From positions 930,001-994,000 of the forward strand of contig NBAY01000003.1 in the NCBI GenBank assembly GCA_002794775.1: 64,000 nt of DNA, read 5' to 3'. The translations under genes and the position numbers were made by a program. The DNA is from Porodaedalea pini (Eukaryota; Basidiomycota; Agaricomycetes; Hymenochaetales; Hymenochaetaceae). The notes beneath the pieces were generated by a model. That model had not been told where the DNA came from. It searched no databases and was given only the letters and a program-made list of their open reading frames with translations. This document shows, piece after piece, positions 46,373-56,820 of the stretch (position 1 is the first letter of the stretch; every line of letters begins with the position of its first letter).

Positions 46373-46510
46373 AGTGCGAGGTAAGGAATGTAAGACAAGC
46401 ATTGTGGAGCAATCCGGGACTAAGTACTGCTTGGTTCAGGACCGGAACGCAAGCACGAGATTTCAGTTTTCGGGAACGAACGCCGATCCTTTCTCGTGAC
46501 CCGCGCCGCC
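46373..46510. promoter_or_regulatory. Shared divergent promoter COA1 / COG6
   Basis: Just 138 bp lie between opposite start codons. No TATA box is seen; both genes are constitutive housekeeping types. Confidence 0.65.
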
Positions 46511-49215
46511 ATGGCAAGCGCGACTCCGCATACCCCGCCCGCCTCGACCTCGGCGAGACCCTCCATGCAGGCATCCTACTCGTCAACCAGATCTCTTGAT
46601 GAGAAAAGCAAGTCGACGACTGCGCGAAACCCAATTTCTTTGCGCCTCTATAAAGTCCTGGGAGCGAACTACAACGACCCAGCGACCCGGGAAGCGCTCG
46701 AAACACTTTCTGAGCTCTACAGAGCTCCAGACTCTGCTAAAGGGAAAGCCATAGATCGGGAAGCGAAGGCAGACGACGACGAGCTTACTACGTTCGATGT
46801 TGAAGCCAAAATCACCGGACGACACGTCTTGTCGAGCTCTGGGACTGCAGCCCGTGCTCGAAAAAGCCTGCGTCGGGATGCCGAGCTGAAACTCGCACAG
46901 GGCAGTCGGCAGTTTGTGCGCGCATTTCAGGAGGTAGACAAGGTAAAATTCTAGATTTCATTTATATTGCTGCATTTAAATACATGAACCAAGCACCTAG
47001 ACGTTCTGCAAGAGTACATTGATGCTATGCGGATACGATGCGACGAAGCGCAAAATCAGCTACATTCCACGAACGAATCGTGTAGATCTCTGCTCGAGAG
47101 GGCTGGAGGCTTGCGCTCTGCACGGTAGGCTATGTATTACCCCAACCTGCGCCGTGTCTCACGACAGAACAGGCACGCGGTGAATGAACAACAAATGGCC
47201 GTGGATAGCTTCCTTGCTCACTTCACTCTAACGGAAGAAGAAGCAGAGTCGCTTCAATCTAGAGACATCCAGATTGACGGGAAGTTCTTCCGGACAATGC
47301 AGAAGGCAGAGCGAATCATCGCCGACTCGCGAGTTCTCATGAGTGGAGAAGACGGTCCTACTAAAGCAGGGTGTGTCTTCCTCTTTCATAGTTTCCATTC
47401 TCTCAAATTGAATCGTTATTTTAAGCGTGGAAATAATTGCTGCAACTTCACATCAGCTAGAGGAGGGTTATGACAAACTGGCACGCTGGTGCTCCCTTGA
47501 GTTCCGTCAATTCGTCAGGGATGCGCTGCTCGAAGTAACGTCCTTGATGGCCGAGGCAGTTAAATGGCTAAGAAAGAAGCCAGAGCTTCTGGGGTAAGAA
47601 CGCTACAATTGATTTCTGCCTTTCGTTTACTAATTACACATGAAAATAGCGAGGCACTCTCTGTCCTCTCCCAGACCCGTCAATCTACGCTCCTGAATGC
47701 CTTCATGGACGCGCTCACGCGAGGCGGCCCAGGTGGGCTCCCCCGCCCCATCGAAATCCACGCGCACGACCCCCTACGGTACGTCGGCGACATGCTCGCA
47801 TGGGTCCACCAGAGCATAGCGGGTGAACGTGAATTCTTAGAGGGCCTATTCGGACTGAAGGGAGATCGACGGATGGTCGGCAGTGTGCGGAGGTTCGATG
47901 ACAGTGAAGAGGAAAGCTGGATCCAAGAGCTGATGGACAAGGCTTTTGAGAAGCTCAGATTCCCTTTGAAAGTGAGTGCTTGTCATTTCGTTGCTGTGCA
48001 TGCTTTGGTGTTGAATTTTGGGTTTCACTGCTTACAGATGCGCGTGAGACAGACGGTGCGATCCCAGGAGAGCTGTATAGCTTCTTACAAAGTGGCGAAC
48101 CTGCTTTCATTCTACAATCTCACCATGCGCCGGACCATCGGAGACAGAGCAGGGTTGTCAGATACACTAAATGAGTATGTGATCAATTGATTTCATCCAT
48201 TTTACCGCAGCTTATGAAGGAGTCCAGAATAACTGATGAAGCCTACAAAGTCTTCTTGGACACGGTCGAAGCACAAGCACGGGGCCTCGCCCGTACACTT
48301 CTGGTAAAGATCCCTATTTCTTCAAGCTCTATACAATTACTGATCTAGTCACTAGCCGGACGACCAAGATGTCCAGCCTCCAGTAGCTCTCCTCGACCAT
48401 ACACAAGTCTTACGCGAGATCATGAACGTGTACAGATCGTCCCTCATTGGCGACGAGTCTGAGGACGACCTCCGGAAGGGATTCCAGTTCATCCTAGACG
48501 TGATGGTCGACGCTGCTATCAATATGTGTCTGAGCGTGTCCGATGCACGAGAGACACAGAAACCGGACTGGGACAACGACGTATTCGTCCTGAATTGTTT
48601 GACACATATACTTGTTCGTCTTCCACTGGGTTTGTATGATGGAGAGAGATGAAGATACTAACGCTGTGTTTAATTAGAGCGTCATTCGACCCTTCTCCTT
48701 CACTGACTATAAAGCGAACGAGCTCCAGAGTGACATCGACGCCCGTGCCGAGCTACTCATCACCGACCACGTTCGTCCCAAATTCCCTCTCCTTCACTCA
48801 TCTACTCACGCATTCCACTCCACAGTTCAACAACATACTCCGCGACACCTCCCTGGCAGAATGCGTCAACGTTTGCAACTCACAGTTCTCCGAGCCAATA
48901 TCGCGCATCGGTGCGATGCAACCTCAGCAACTCGGGTACGCGCTGCGCGCCTTCGCAGCATGGTTATCGTCTCAGGATGTCGTGCACCCGCCGCGCCTCG
49001 CGCCGCTGCTTGATCGCCGCCTTGCGGAGCGCGTGCACCGTGCTGCGCTGCGCGCACTTGTGGGTGCATATGGGCGCCTCTGTGCGGAGGTGCGCAGACC
49101 GGAGAATAAGTACGAGGCGGCGAATACAATATTAGGTGGACAGCGGCCGTTTGGGAGCTTGCCGGCCCTCAGACAAATTTTGGGTGTTGAAGAGGATGAC
49201 TCAAAGAGCGGGTAA
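46511..49215 (+). CDS. COG6: Conserved oligomeric Golgi complex subunit 6
   Basis: COG is the intra-Golgi retrograde tethering complex. A disordered Ser/Thr-rich N-terminus (MASATPHTPP) leads to NPISLRLYKVLGANYNDPAT, the usual Cog6 entry, then a coiled-coil section (LQEYIDAMRIRCDEAQNQL, SCRSLLERAGGL). LEEGYDKLARWCSLEFRQ, IHAHDPLRYVGDMLAWVHQ, SYKVANLLSFYNLTM and NECVNVCNSQFSEPI-like (AECVNVCNSQF here) are conserved blocks. The C-terminus is helical (RAALRALVGAYGRLCAEV) and ends EDDSKSG. About nine introns of 50-65 nt are present. The start at 46511 sits in GCCGCCATGG, a strong Kozak context. Confidence 0.94.
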
Positions 49216-49410
49216 TGATCTTCCTCGGAACAGCTGCTGTATACCAATAACGTCTGTTCACGTTGAAGTTGCTGCTCTTGAGTCTTTATCGCATTTACCG
49301 ATCATAAGCGAAATAGACCTGATTATGCGTATGTATTCAGCGCATGAGGCAAACCCTGATGCACCAAAAACCAATTAAGATACGAGAAAGAAGTCTATAG
49401 ATCCGAAAGT

Positions 49411-50888
49411 CTAGTAATAATGAACCTCCTCGCGCTCCCGACCACGCATGAACGGCGGTTCCGTGCCCTTGTAGTAGATGTCCGTCCAGAAGTCATGCAT
49501 GTCGGGCTCAGGCGACTTCTTCGACTCCTCGACCGCTGCATCAATCTCAGCCTTAGCGTCCTTGTCGAATTGCTAGATGAGGGTTGTGTCAGCAAGTGTT
49601 GGCACGAGTCGCAAATATGTAACAGACCTTGAGTTCCTCCTCGGACGCGAGACCCCACTCGTCAATGTAGCGCTGGAGGCCGCGGATAGGATCTTGAGTG
49701 CTACGCATGCGCTGGACCTCGTCACGTGTACGGTACGTCGTACCCGGGTCCGACATTCTACAAACGAGATCATTAGCATTTGTTTTACATACGCGCAGAA
49801 CACACATACGAGTGACCACCGTAGCGATAAGTGACGTATTCGAGCAGTAACGGGCCTTTGCCGGCGATAACCCATTCGCGCGCAAACTTTGCTGCTTGGT
49901 AACAAGAGATGATGTCCATGCCGTTCGCCTGAATGCCCGGGATCTGGTCACCGCGCGTGTAGTACGCTGTGTTCATCGAGGAACGCTCTGCGGACGTGCC
50001 CATGCCGTACTTGTTGTTTTCACAGACGAAAACGCAGGGGAGGTTCCACAGCTTGGCCTGCGTAACAGAAGACGTGTCAGTGTTTAACACTGCAGTATAA
50101 CTGCCAGCGCACCATGTTGAAAGACTCAAAGACCTGGCCCTGGTTGGCCGCACCATCTCCGTACAAAGTGAATGTGGCGTGCTTCTTTTCCTTGTACTGC
50201 TGCGCGAGCGCAATACCTGTACCAAGCGGCACCTGCGCACCGACGATACCGTTGCCACCAAAGAAGCGTGGCGTGAAGATGTGCATCGATCCGCCCTTGC
50301 CATTCGACATGCCATCCTGGCGGCCAAGCAGCTCAGAGATGACACCCTTGACGCTACCTCCGCGCAGAACGGCGAAAGGATGACAACGGTATGAAGTAAT
50401 GAGGAGGTCGTCCCAGGTTATAGCGGAGTGCATTCCAACGGAGACCGCTTCCTACGTTCATTTTGTCGACTCAGAAACACAAAACATAAGAAATAAACTG
50501 CACTGAAATAGCTGACCTGGCCGATAGCCAAATGACAGAAACCACGGATGAGTTTGGCCTTGTAGAGCGCGTCGGCAGCCATCTCCATACGTCGCATGAG
50601 GGTCATCTTTTTGTACATGCCAATAAGCATGTCCTTGGAGACCTCGACCTCAAGCCCCGGCGTATCCGTCTTGTAGCCATGGAACGACTCGTCGTGAAGC
50701 TTCACGGTAAAAGGCTGAGCGTCCGATGGCTTGTCCTGAAGCTGCGTCGTGTCCGCCGACGTTTGCAGCGCCCGCGCGAGCTGGGGCTGATGAAAAATAT
50801 ATCAAAAAGAAGTAAATCAACAGCCAACTGAACGACGACATACTACGTGACGAAGAATAGGAGATCGGAGCCTTGCCAGCGAAGCCAT
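49411..50888 (-). CDS. PDA1: Pyruvate dehydrogenase E1 component subunit alpha, mitochondrial
   Basis: This is the thiamine-diphosphate subunit of the PDH complex in the mitochondrial matrix. Exon 1 encodes the presequence MASLARLRSPILRHV and joins PQLARALQTSA, a typical Arg-x cleavage region. Then come MRRMEMAADALYKAKLIRGFCHL, ITSYRCHPFAVLRGG, GGSMHIF and FGGNGIVGAQVPLGTGIAL. The ThDP motif is [31 protein letters not shown] (only its ends are quoted elsewhere). The regulatory phosphorylation loop is [20 protein letters not shown]. The C-terminus ends EVHYY. Six introns are seen, most of them around 55-60 nt. The 5' flank holds long homopolymer tracts. Confidence 0.95.
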
Positions 50889-51028
50889 GGTAGACGGATG
50901 AGAGAGCACGAATTCCTGGGGAGAACGCTCAAAGTACCAAACCGGAAATGTCGTGTTGCATAAGCAGCCCGATGTCTTCCGCACGCTCTTCACTTTGACC
51001 GGCCGCGATATGCATCGGGACAAAGAAG

Positions 51029-51090
<62 letters not shown>

Positions 51091-51126
51091 AGAATGCAAA
51101 CGGGAAACAGAAGAGAACTGAAACTG

Positions 51127-51162
<36 letters not shown>

Positions 51163-51208
51163 ACAACTTCATCTTACTTGAGGATATGAACGAAAAAAAA
51201 AAAAAAAA
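51029..51208. repeat. Homopolymer cluster A(61), C(34), A(16)
   Basis: On the plus strand an uninterrupted A run spans 51029-51089 (61 nt), a C run 51128-51161 (34 nt) and another A run 51193-51208 (16 nt), all within 180 bp. On the PDA1 sense strand these are T, G and T tracts about 140-320 nt upstream of its ATG. An ORF encoding poly-Lys then poly-Pro here is only the tract read in frame and is not a gene. Confidence 0.95.
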
Positions 51209-51312
51209 CTATGTAACTAGAAACACATAGAGCAGTGGCGAGCAGTTGCATCAGATAAAAAAATGTCATGAAGAGTCAATCACAGCAACCACTCCGAGTC
51301 CTCTCCAAGTCC

Positions 51313-52220
51313 TCACTTGCCCAACCTCATTCTCGTCGCACGCGAAAGCTACAGATCGAAGGCATCCAGTCAGTACAATAAAACACTCTAAGAAGGATGG
51401 TAACACACCCTCCGCCTCTTCTTAAGCCTAAAATAAAAACGGTCAGCATGCGGACTTCACTCCAACTTCGAAGAGGGACATACTTATGCTTCTTCATCTT
51501 CTTTCTGCGCTTTCTCTTCGTGCTATCCATGCTAATCCCAGCAGATACCGGCGGTGCCGGCTCCCTTATCTCGTGCAGGCCTAGCCGAGCCAAAGCTCCC
51601 TCCCAGTCTGCAAGGTTCCCAACCCGGTTCATCACAAGCGCCCGGCTCAACTGCCTTGCGGCATCCGCATCAGCCTCAGGCGATGCCATAGGAGGATCAT
51701 CGATAGTACCTAATGACGCTGGGGGCACAGCAAAGCCCGAATTCGACGTAGACGTAGATGGGGCTGGTGGCGCTGACTCAAACAACGCAGTCGTAGGCTG
51801 GTTTAGCAGCAGACATGGCCTATGCAAGGCGAAGAATCGGTGCAGTATAAGCTCATTCGGCTTGAGCGTTGGATGTGGCGGTAACGGTGTTAAGTCTATG
51901 GAGGGCGACGCAGCAACTGGAGTAGATGGCAGTGCGTTGTGAGACGTGAACGGATGGCGCGTCTCCGTCGCTGCCTGTTGCGACGATGGTGAGACCAGAT
52001 CCTTCGTCAGCTTTGAGTCCGATGCGTCTGGTGCTGGTGAGGAGCCTGCATTACTTGCGCTGGCACTAGGAGCAGGAGTGGCCTTGGATGTTGATGGCGC
52101 GATAACCTTGGAGGATTTCGCAGAGTTAAAATAACGTCCTCCGCCCGACTTGGAGGAGAATATCGAGTATGAGCGCCTCGCTGCTGCTATAGAGGGCAGC
52201 AGGCGGCCGAGGCGAGACAT
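51313..52220 (-). CDS. Mitochondrial small ribosomal subunit protein mS38 (Cox24/AURKAIP1 family)
   Basis: Exons 52220-51484, 51427-51409 (19 nt) and 51348-51313 sum to 792 nt (263 aa). The diagnostic part is the very C-terminus, joined over two introns: STKRKRRKKMKKHK, then LKKRRR, then LSRATRMRLGK. This is the short basic helix by which mS38 (yeast Cox24/Qri5, human AURKAIP1) clamps the mitoribosomal small-subunit rRNA. The N-terminus MSRLGRLLPSIAAARRSYSIF is a mitochondrial presequence. The middle is Ser/Ala/Pro-rich, with LKPNELILHRFFALHRPCLLL as a second fungal block. Unspliced reading would lose the end of the rRNA-binding tail. Confidence 0.9.
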
Positions 52221-52821
52221 CAAGCAGTGAGATGCTGATGCAATATGTACTGTGCAACAGCGCCTTGGACAGGCTGTAAAGAGAGTCAGAGCGTGGCGAC
52301 GCAAAAGGCAGGAACGGCTCGGCACGTCACAAGCCCGAAATAGCAACTGTGTCTGACTCGTGCCGGAAGCAAGCTCGAATGCCCTGTCTTCATATTTATA
52401 TTTTTTATCACTTGTTCTACGTGCCTCTGCTTTATGTTTATAACTAGTACCAGTACTGTGCATATTCATAACATAGAATGTTACCTGTCCCTATTTTCGA
52501 TCCTCTAAGCCCCCCGAGAGTCCGAGTTCGTCAGTCTAAGTTTCTTCCCTTCAGATGGGCTCACCATTACTCTAATACTCATGGTTCTTAACAGTTACAC
52601 AGTCGAGGACAAGCTACAACAACCATTATGCTGAAATAAAAGAGAGACAATACAGACTTCCTGCGATACAAACAAGACATTGAGACAAAACCAGGAATAA
52701 ACCGTATCAATTAGCAAATCTGGAACGGGAAGGACGTGTCAGCTACGATGAGTGTGCATGAATCCCGGGCCATGGCAATACTTACAACAAGTACATAACA
52801 TAATAACTAAAGACGTATCAT
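52221..52821. other. Spacer upstream of mS38
   Basis: This 601-bp tandem (minus) spacer contains the mS38 promoter and the 3' UTR of the next gene. The frame of mS38 is open upstream to 52469, but the presequence start at 52220 is better. Nothing else is supported. Confidence 0.5.
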
Positions 52822-54181
52822 TCAGGTGACGGTGACAATCTCGCCATTTCCATCTCGGATGATAACCAACTCGCAATCAAGCTTCTCGCCAGTGTCTAAG
52901 CACACCACATTCGTAGGGTCGGAAGGATCAGTTTTGATGCCTCTAAGCTCCATGAACGAGCGGCCTAAGATGCAGTCAAAATGCGTCTCCTCAGACAGGT
53001 ACACGGAGTGCATTGTCTTTGTCTGTAGGATTCAATAAGTAAGGATTCTTTTCAGCGCCATACAAACAAGCAAATATACCTTTCCAACGGTGACCGGCCA
53101 CTGGCCAATGCTATCGGTGAAGGAGTTTAGACTAAATAAGTAAGAAAAGGCAATGATGACGTACTTGACGAGACCTCCGTATCCATACATGCCTGGTTGT
53201 GCATCCTTAGGAATGAAGCCGTGTCTCTTTGCGAAGGCGCGCGATATGTACACATGTCGATAACCGTCCTTCAGAAGCATGCGAACTATGCGAATCATAG
53301 TTGAAGTTATCAAGGACTGTGAGTGTATAAGGTCATCTAGCTTACCATTATGAATCGGTCCGATGCTCCCCTGTACAGTACGCACTCCATTCCCATTGTG
53401 GAATTGCATGAAATCCTTCTTATGCTGCGGCAGGCCACCCTCCTCCGTCATTCCACTATGAGCACTGCGCGCAGTCTTCCGGGACCTGCCACTTCTGATG
53501 GATCTCGAGCGGGAATTTGACTTGCGCGGCGGAGACAGGGAAGACTGCTGCTTGAACGCGTAGAACGATGGGTTGCGGTACGCGGGAGGCGAAGGCAGGG
53601 AGCTAGTCGGGTTGTGCAGGTAGAGTGTGGCGGAGGTTGAGGATGATTCAGGTGACAAAGACTTCTGTCTCCAAGCCAGGATCGTGTAATCCGATTCTGT
53701 TTGGAAGAATGAGACTAGAGACATGCTATTGAAGTTTGTGTACCGCTCACCATCATCTAGATTCCACACGTTGTCGTTCCAGTCGTACTTGACCCAGCCT
53801 GGCCCAACGTGAGATGCATCCGCCACCTCAGAGGTGCTTCTAAGCTTCCGATCGAGCTTGCTAAAGAGTGCTTGAAGCGTGTCCTGCGCGACTTTCAGAA
53901 TAGCAATGCAGTGAGCCTCCCTGCTGTTCCTGCGTCAATACTTTGGCAAGAAGGTACACGTACATGAGTGCGTTATGGCAAACGAGGTGGAAGGGGTATA
54001 CACATTGACGATACCAGGTTCTCCGGTTGTAGTCATGTTTAGGTTGGTGGGTAAGAAGTGAAGTAGGTTCAAAGTGGAAAGCTGGATTAAGACTCGGAAA
54101 AGCTCGGGAGCTGCGAGGCGGTACCGGACTGATTTGAAACGCTGATTCTACCGCGTCGATCCCGCATGATGTCAGAGGCAT
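52822..54181 (-). CDS. Conserved hypothetical protein with retropepsin-like C-terminal domain
   Basis: The N-terminal part has a short conserved block (PGWVKYDWNDNVWNLDDGERYT) followed by Ser/Arg/Pro-rich sequence. The C-terminal 120 residues, joined from four exons, read VRMLLKDGYRHVYISRAF, AKRHGFIPKDAQPGMYGYGG, GQWPVTVGKTKTMHSVYLSE and THFDCILGRSFMELRG, ending with DTGEKLDCELVIIRDGNGE. The spacing of AFAKRHGF and FDCILGRSF recalls retropepsins (DSGAxxxFIxxxFAxxxG ... DxILGxxF), but the catalytic DSG/DTG position is KDGY. I infer a degenerate or domesticated aspartic-protease fold; no function is assigned. There is no reverse transcriptase or integrase nearby. The start at 54181 (MPLTSCGID) is the first ATG of the exon. 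Confidence 0.75.
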
Positions 54182-54251
54182 TGACACGTTGCTTAGCTAG
54201 ACAATGTACAAAGGTCTGCAAGTGAAATAGATACGTATATACAGAATAATA

Positions 54252-56657
54252 TTAACTCTTTATCCATCCATTCCAATCAAATCCACCAGCCCTTACTGCA
54301 GAAGTAGGCTTTGTACTTTTTCCCTTGCTACAGGGCTTCGAAGTTGGCTTCTTCAAGAACTTGAACTCGTTGCTGGAGCCCTTCGACCCCGGAGCTTTAA
54401 TCGCAACACCAGTAAACGGTGAGACAGGAGGCTTTCGCGCCTGCATTTTGAACCCTTCCGCAAGGCTCGTGTTGCGAGGTTTCAAAGTGCCTTGGGTGAC
54501 AACGGCAGAGAACCGAGCCACAGGCTTTGAAGACGAAGACGAGGTCGCGACAGGCTTGAAGGCTGGGTCTAATTTCATACGAGGCGGACCGGCGAAAAGC
54601 GGTCGTGGCGGAGGCCGGAGATTAGAAATTGGCCTCAACGCTGGTCTTTGCGTGTTTGATATCTCCCCTGCATCACAGAGCGTAGACGTTTGTGAAGGCG
54701 GAGGAGATACTTCACCGCTGTCCGGTTCCTTAACCATCGCTGACGACTTGCGCCGCTTCGACAGCTCCGACTGTAACGCTTGCATGGTCGCCCTTCGCTT
54801 CTTCTTGACCACCAGGGATGCTTCTTCGAGCCGTCGCCGTTTATCAGACGAAACTCCTTCTCTTCGCGCGAGCTGAGATTCTGGTGTAATCGCATCCAGC
54901 TTACACCAAGTAGGAGGTACTCTGAGTAACGCTAAATCGTATGATTGTTGCTCGAACTTTCTAGGCAGTCGCTGCGGGGAAGTGTACGGACGCTGTTGGT
55001 AAAAACTCTCGACAGGTGCCGTAGTTTGCGCTTCTTCTGTTCGTCTGACCCCCGACTCCTGAAGCACCTGTAATAGTATTGAACGATCAGTCTCAGCCTA
55101 GCAGTACAACAAATTCGCCGCCTACAGAGAGAAGCAGTGCATCTGAGAAGGCTTCGACAGGTGCAGTAGTATGTGCTTCACCTGTCTGTCTCACTCTTGA
55201 CTCCTGTAGTGCCTATAAGACATTTTAACGACTAATCTCGCTCTGACGATCTAAAAATCGCCGCTTACAGAGAGAAGTTGAGCATCTGAGCGGGCGTACA
55301 GGTTAGTAGTAAGGTCCCCATCATATTCCAGACCATCTTCTGAGGAGTTCTCGCCATCACTTTCGTAGCAACATTCCTCACAATGGCACGAATCCGAATC
55401 ATCATAAACGCCAGATTCCTCGTCGCAAGACCATTCGTCCTCATGATATTGTTCCTGTTCAAGGCGTTGATAATATTCATCCCTCCTATGTATCTGCTCG
55501 AGATATTCCTCCCTCTCGGCTTTCTTCTCTTTAAACTCAATCGCATCGATATTTCCAAACTGAATCGGCCCTGTCATGGGTCGTCCCGAGAAAGAAGCGC
55601 CTCGTGAAGGAGGAAGGACGACGAAGGAGTTGTGTTTGCTTAGTAAAGGCGTTGCAGTTGACCGGGAACGAGGCTGCTTCGACGCTGGCGGCAGTGGTTT
55701 GTCCTGTAGCGTCAGGATGAAGGGTGTCTCATTCGAAAATACACCTTCGTGGGTCTCTGATATATGTTGGATTGCATCTCCCAACGGGAGTTCAAAGATA
55801 TCTCCATAACCAGCAGAATAGAAAGGTCTTTTGATATCTTCGACTTTGCATGATGTGTTGCGCAAATCTATATATTCATGTCCAATGTCAGGCATTCCAA
55901 TAGAGATTACGAGAGCAGACTGACCAACAACGCTCAGCAGTGGAAAACTGTGAAGGTGATCGAATACGACCCTGTTCACTTTGTAACACCGGCGCATCTT
56001 AAGAACACGCAGTGCCCACGGACCCCGTTTCTCGCCGAGCTCGTTGAACGTGAGCGTACGCGAAAGCGCCCCGATGCCGCGCGGGGTGATATGGCGGCAG
56101 CGACTGACGTCAAGCGCTGTGAGGTTATGAAGGAGTTTCAGAGACAGTATGTTGTCGTCCGTGAGATGCGAGCTCCCGTTCAAATCAAGAACGGTGAGGA
56201 GCGCGAAGTCGGGTGTGGCTGGGATCTGGTTCAGGAGTGGGACATGCGGGTCGGAGAGCTCCAAAGGATAGGAAGAGAGGAGACTCGGTGGATTCCTGTA
56301 TATCTGGATTATCGTTGCCCATAACCGGGGATCGACATCGAGCAGACTGAAGTCCGCAGTCTTCCACTTCGGAAGCACCGCGCGCAAGATGCCATCGGTC
56401 CCGCCTTTCTTCCGGTTGAAGTAAAGACGTGTAGATCCTAGCTGATGCAGCTGCTCTGGATACTTGCTGAGTGCACGTATGCAGAAAGATGCGAGTTTGG
56501 GGACACGATTCAGTTTTCTTGGTTGCTCGGGGTCGTAAGCTTTGTATTGCGGTGTAGGCCTGACTGGAGGTGCTAGAGTGGTCTTGACGATGCTGTTGCC
56601 CGCATCGTCGGATTGTGTGACGGCCGTCGGGTTCCAGAGGATGATGGGAGCCGCCAT
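54252..56657 (-). CDS. Leucine-rich-repeat (AMN1/F-box-type LRR) hypothetical protein
   Basis: Exons 56657-55269, 55212-55126 and 55067-54252 are all phase 0 and give 763 aa. The first 230 residues include LRR strands typical of cysteine-containing LRRs (FALLTVLDLNGSSHLTDDN, LHNLTALDVSRCRHITPRGI, LRVLKMRRCYKVNR); no clear F-box is seen before them. Then comes a Glu/Arg coiled region and a Cys/Asp-rich patch (DDSDSCHCEECCYESDGE). The last third is basic and Pro/Ser-rich (DKRRRLEEASLVVKKKRR as a likely NLS) and ends GGFDWNGWIKS. Exon 2 (29 residues) is a diverged copy of the start of exon 3. The role is unknown; nuclear location is inferred. Confidence 0.85.
55002..55289 (-). repeat. Tandem duplication spanning an exon-intron unit
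   Basis: Two adjacent units, 55289-55147 (143 nt) and 55146-55002 (145 nt), align along their length on the minus strand. Both start TCAGATGC, run through CTTCTCTCT and a GTA(A/G)GCGGCGA donor, an intron, then CAGGAGTC, and end at ACTACxGCACCTGTCGA. The exonic parts encode ALQESRVRQTGEAHTTAPVE and VLQESGVRRTEEAQTTAPVE. The intron interiors are more diverged than the exonic parts. Confidence 0.9.
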
Positions 56658-56820
56658 TACCGATTAAGAAAGCGATGTGTGGTGTAATGCTAAACGAAAA
56701 GCAAAAGCAAACAAAGCGCTTCGCGTCGCGACGCGTAAAGCAAGAATCACGTGGTCGATTCAACTCAATTTCCAGAAGTCCAAATAAATGTTACAGAAGG
56801 TATCTAAAGACTACGTAGTA

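Noticed and set aside
50953..51189. ORF encoding poly-Lys followed by poly-Pro
   Set aside because: It is only the A61 and C34 tracts read in frame, in the spacer between PDA1 and mS38.
52822..54181. Reading the retropepsin-like gene as part of a retrotransposon
   Set aside because: No reverse transcriptase, RNase H, integrase or LTRs occur nearby. The gene has several normal short introns and sits among housekeeping genes.
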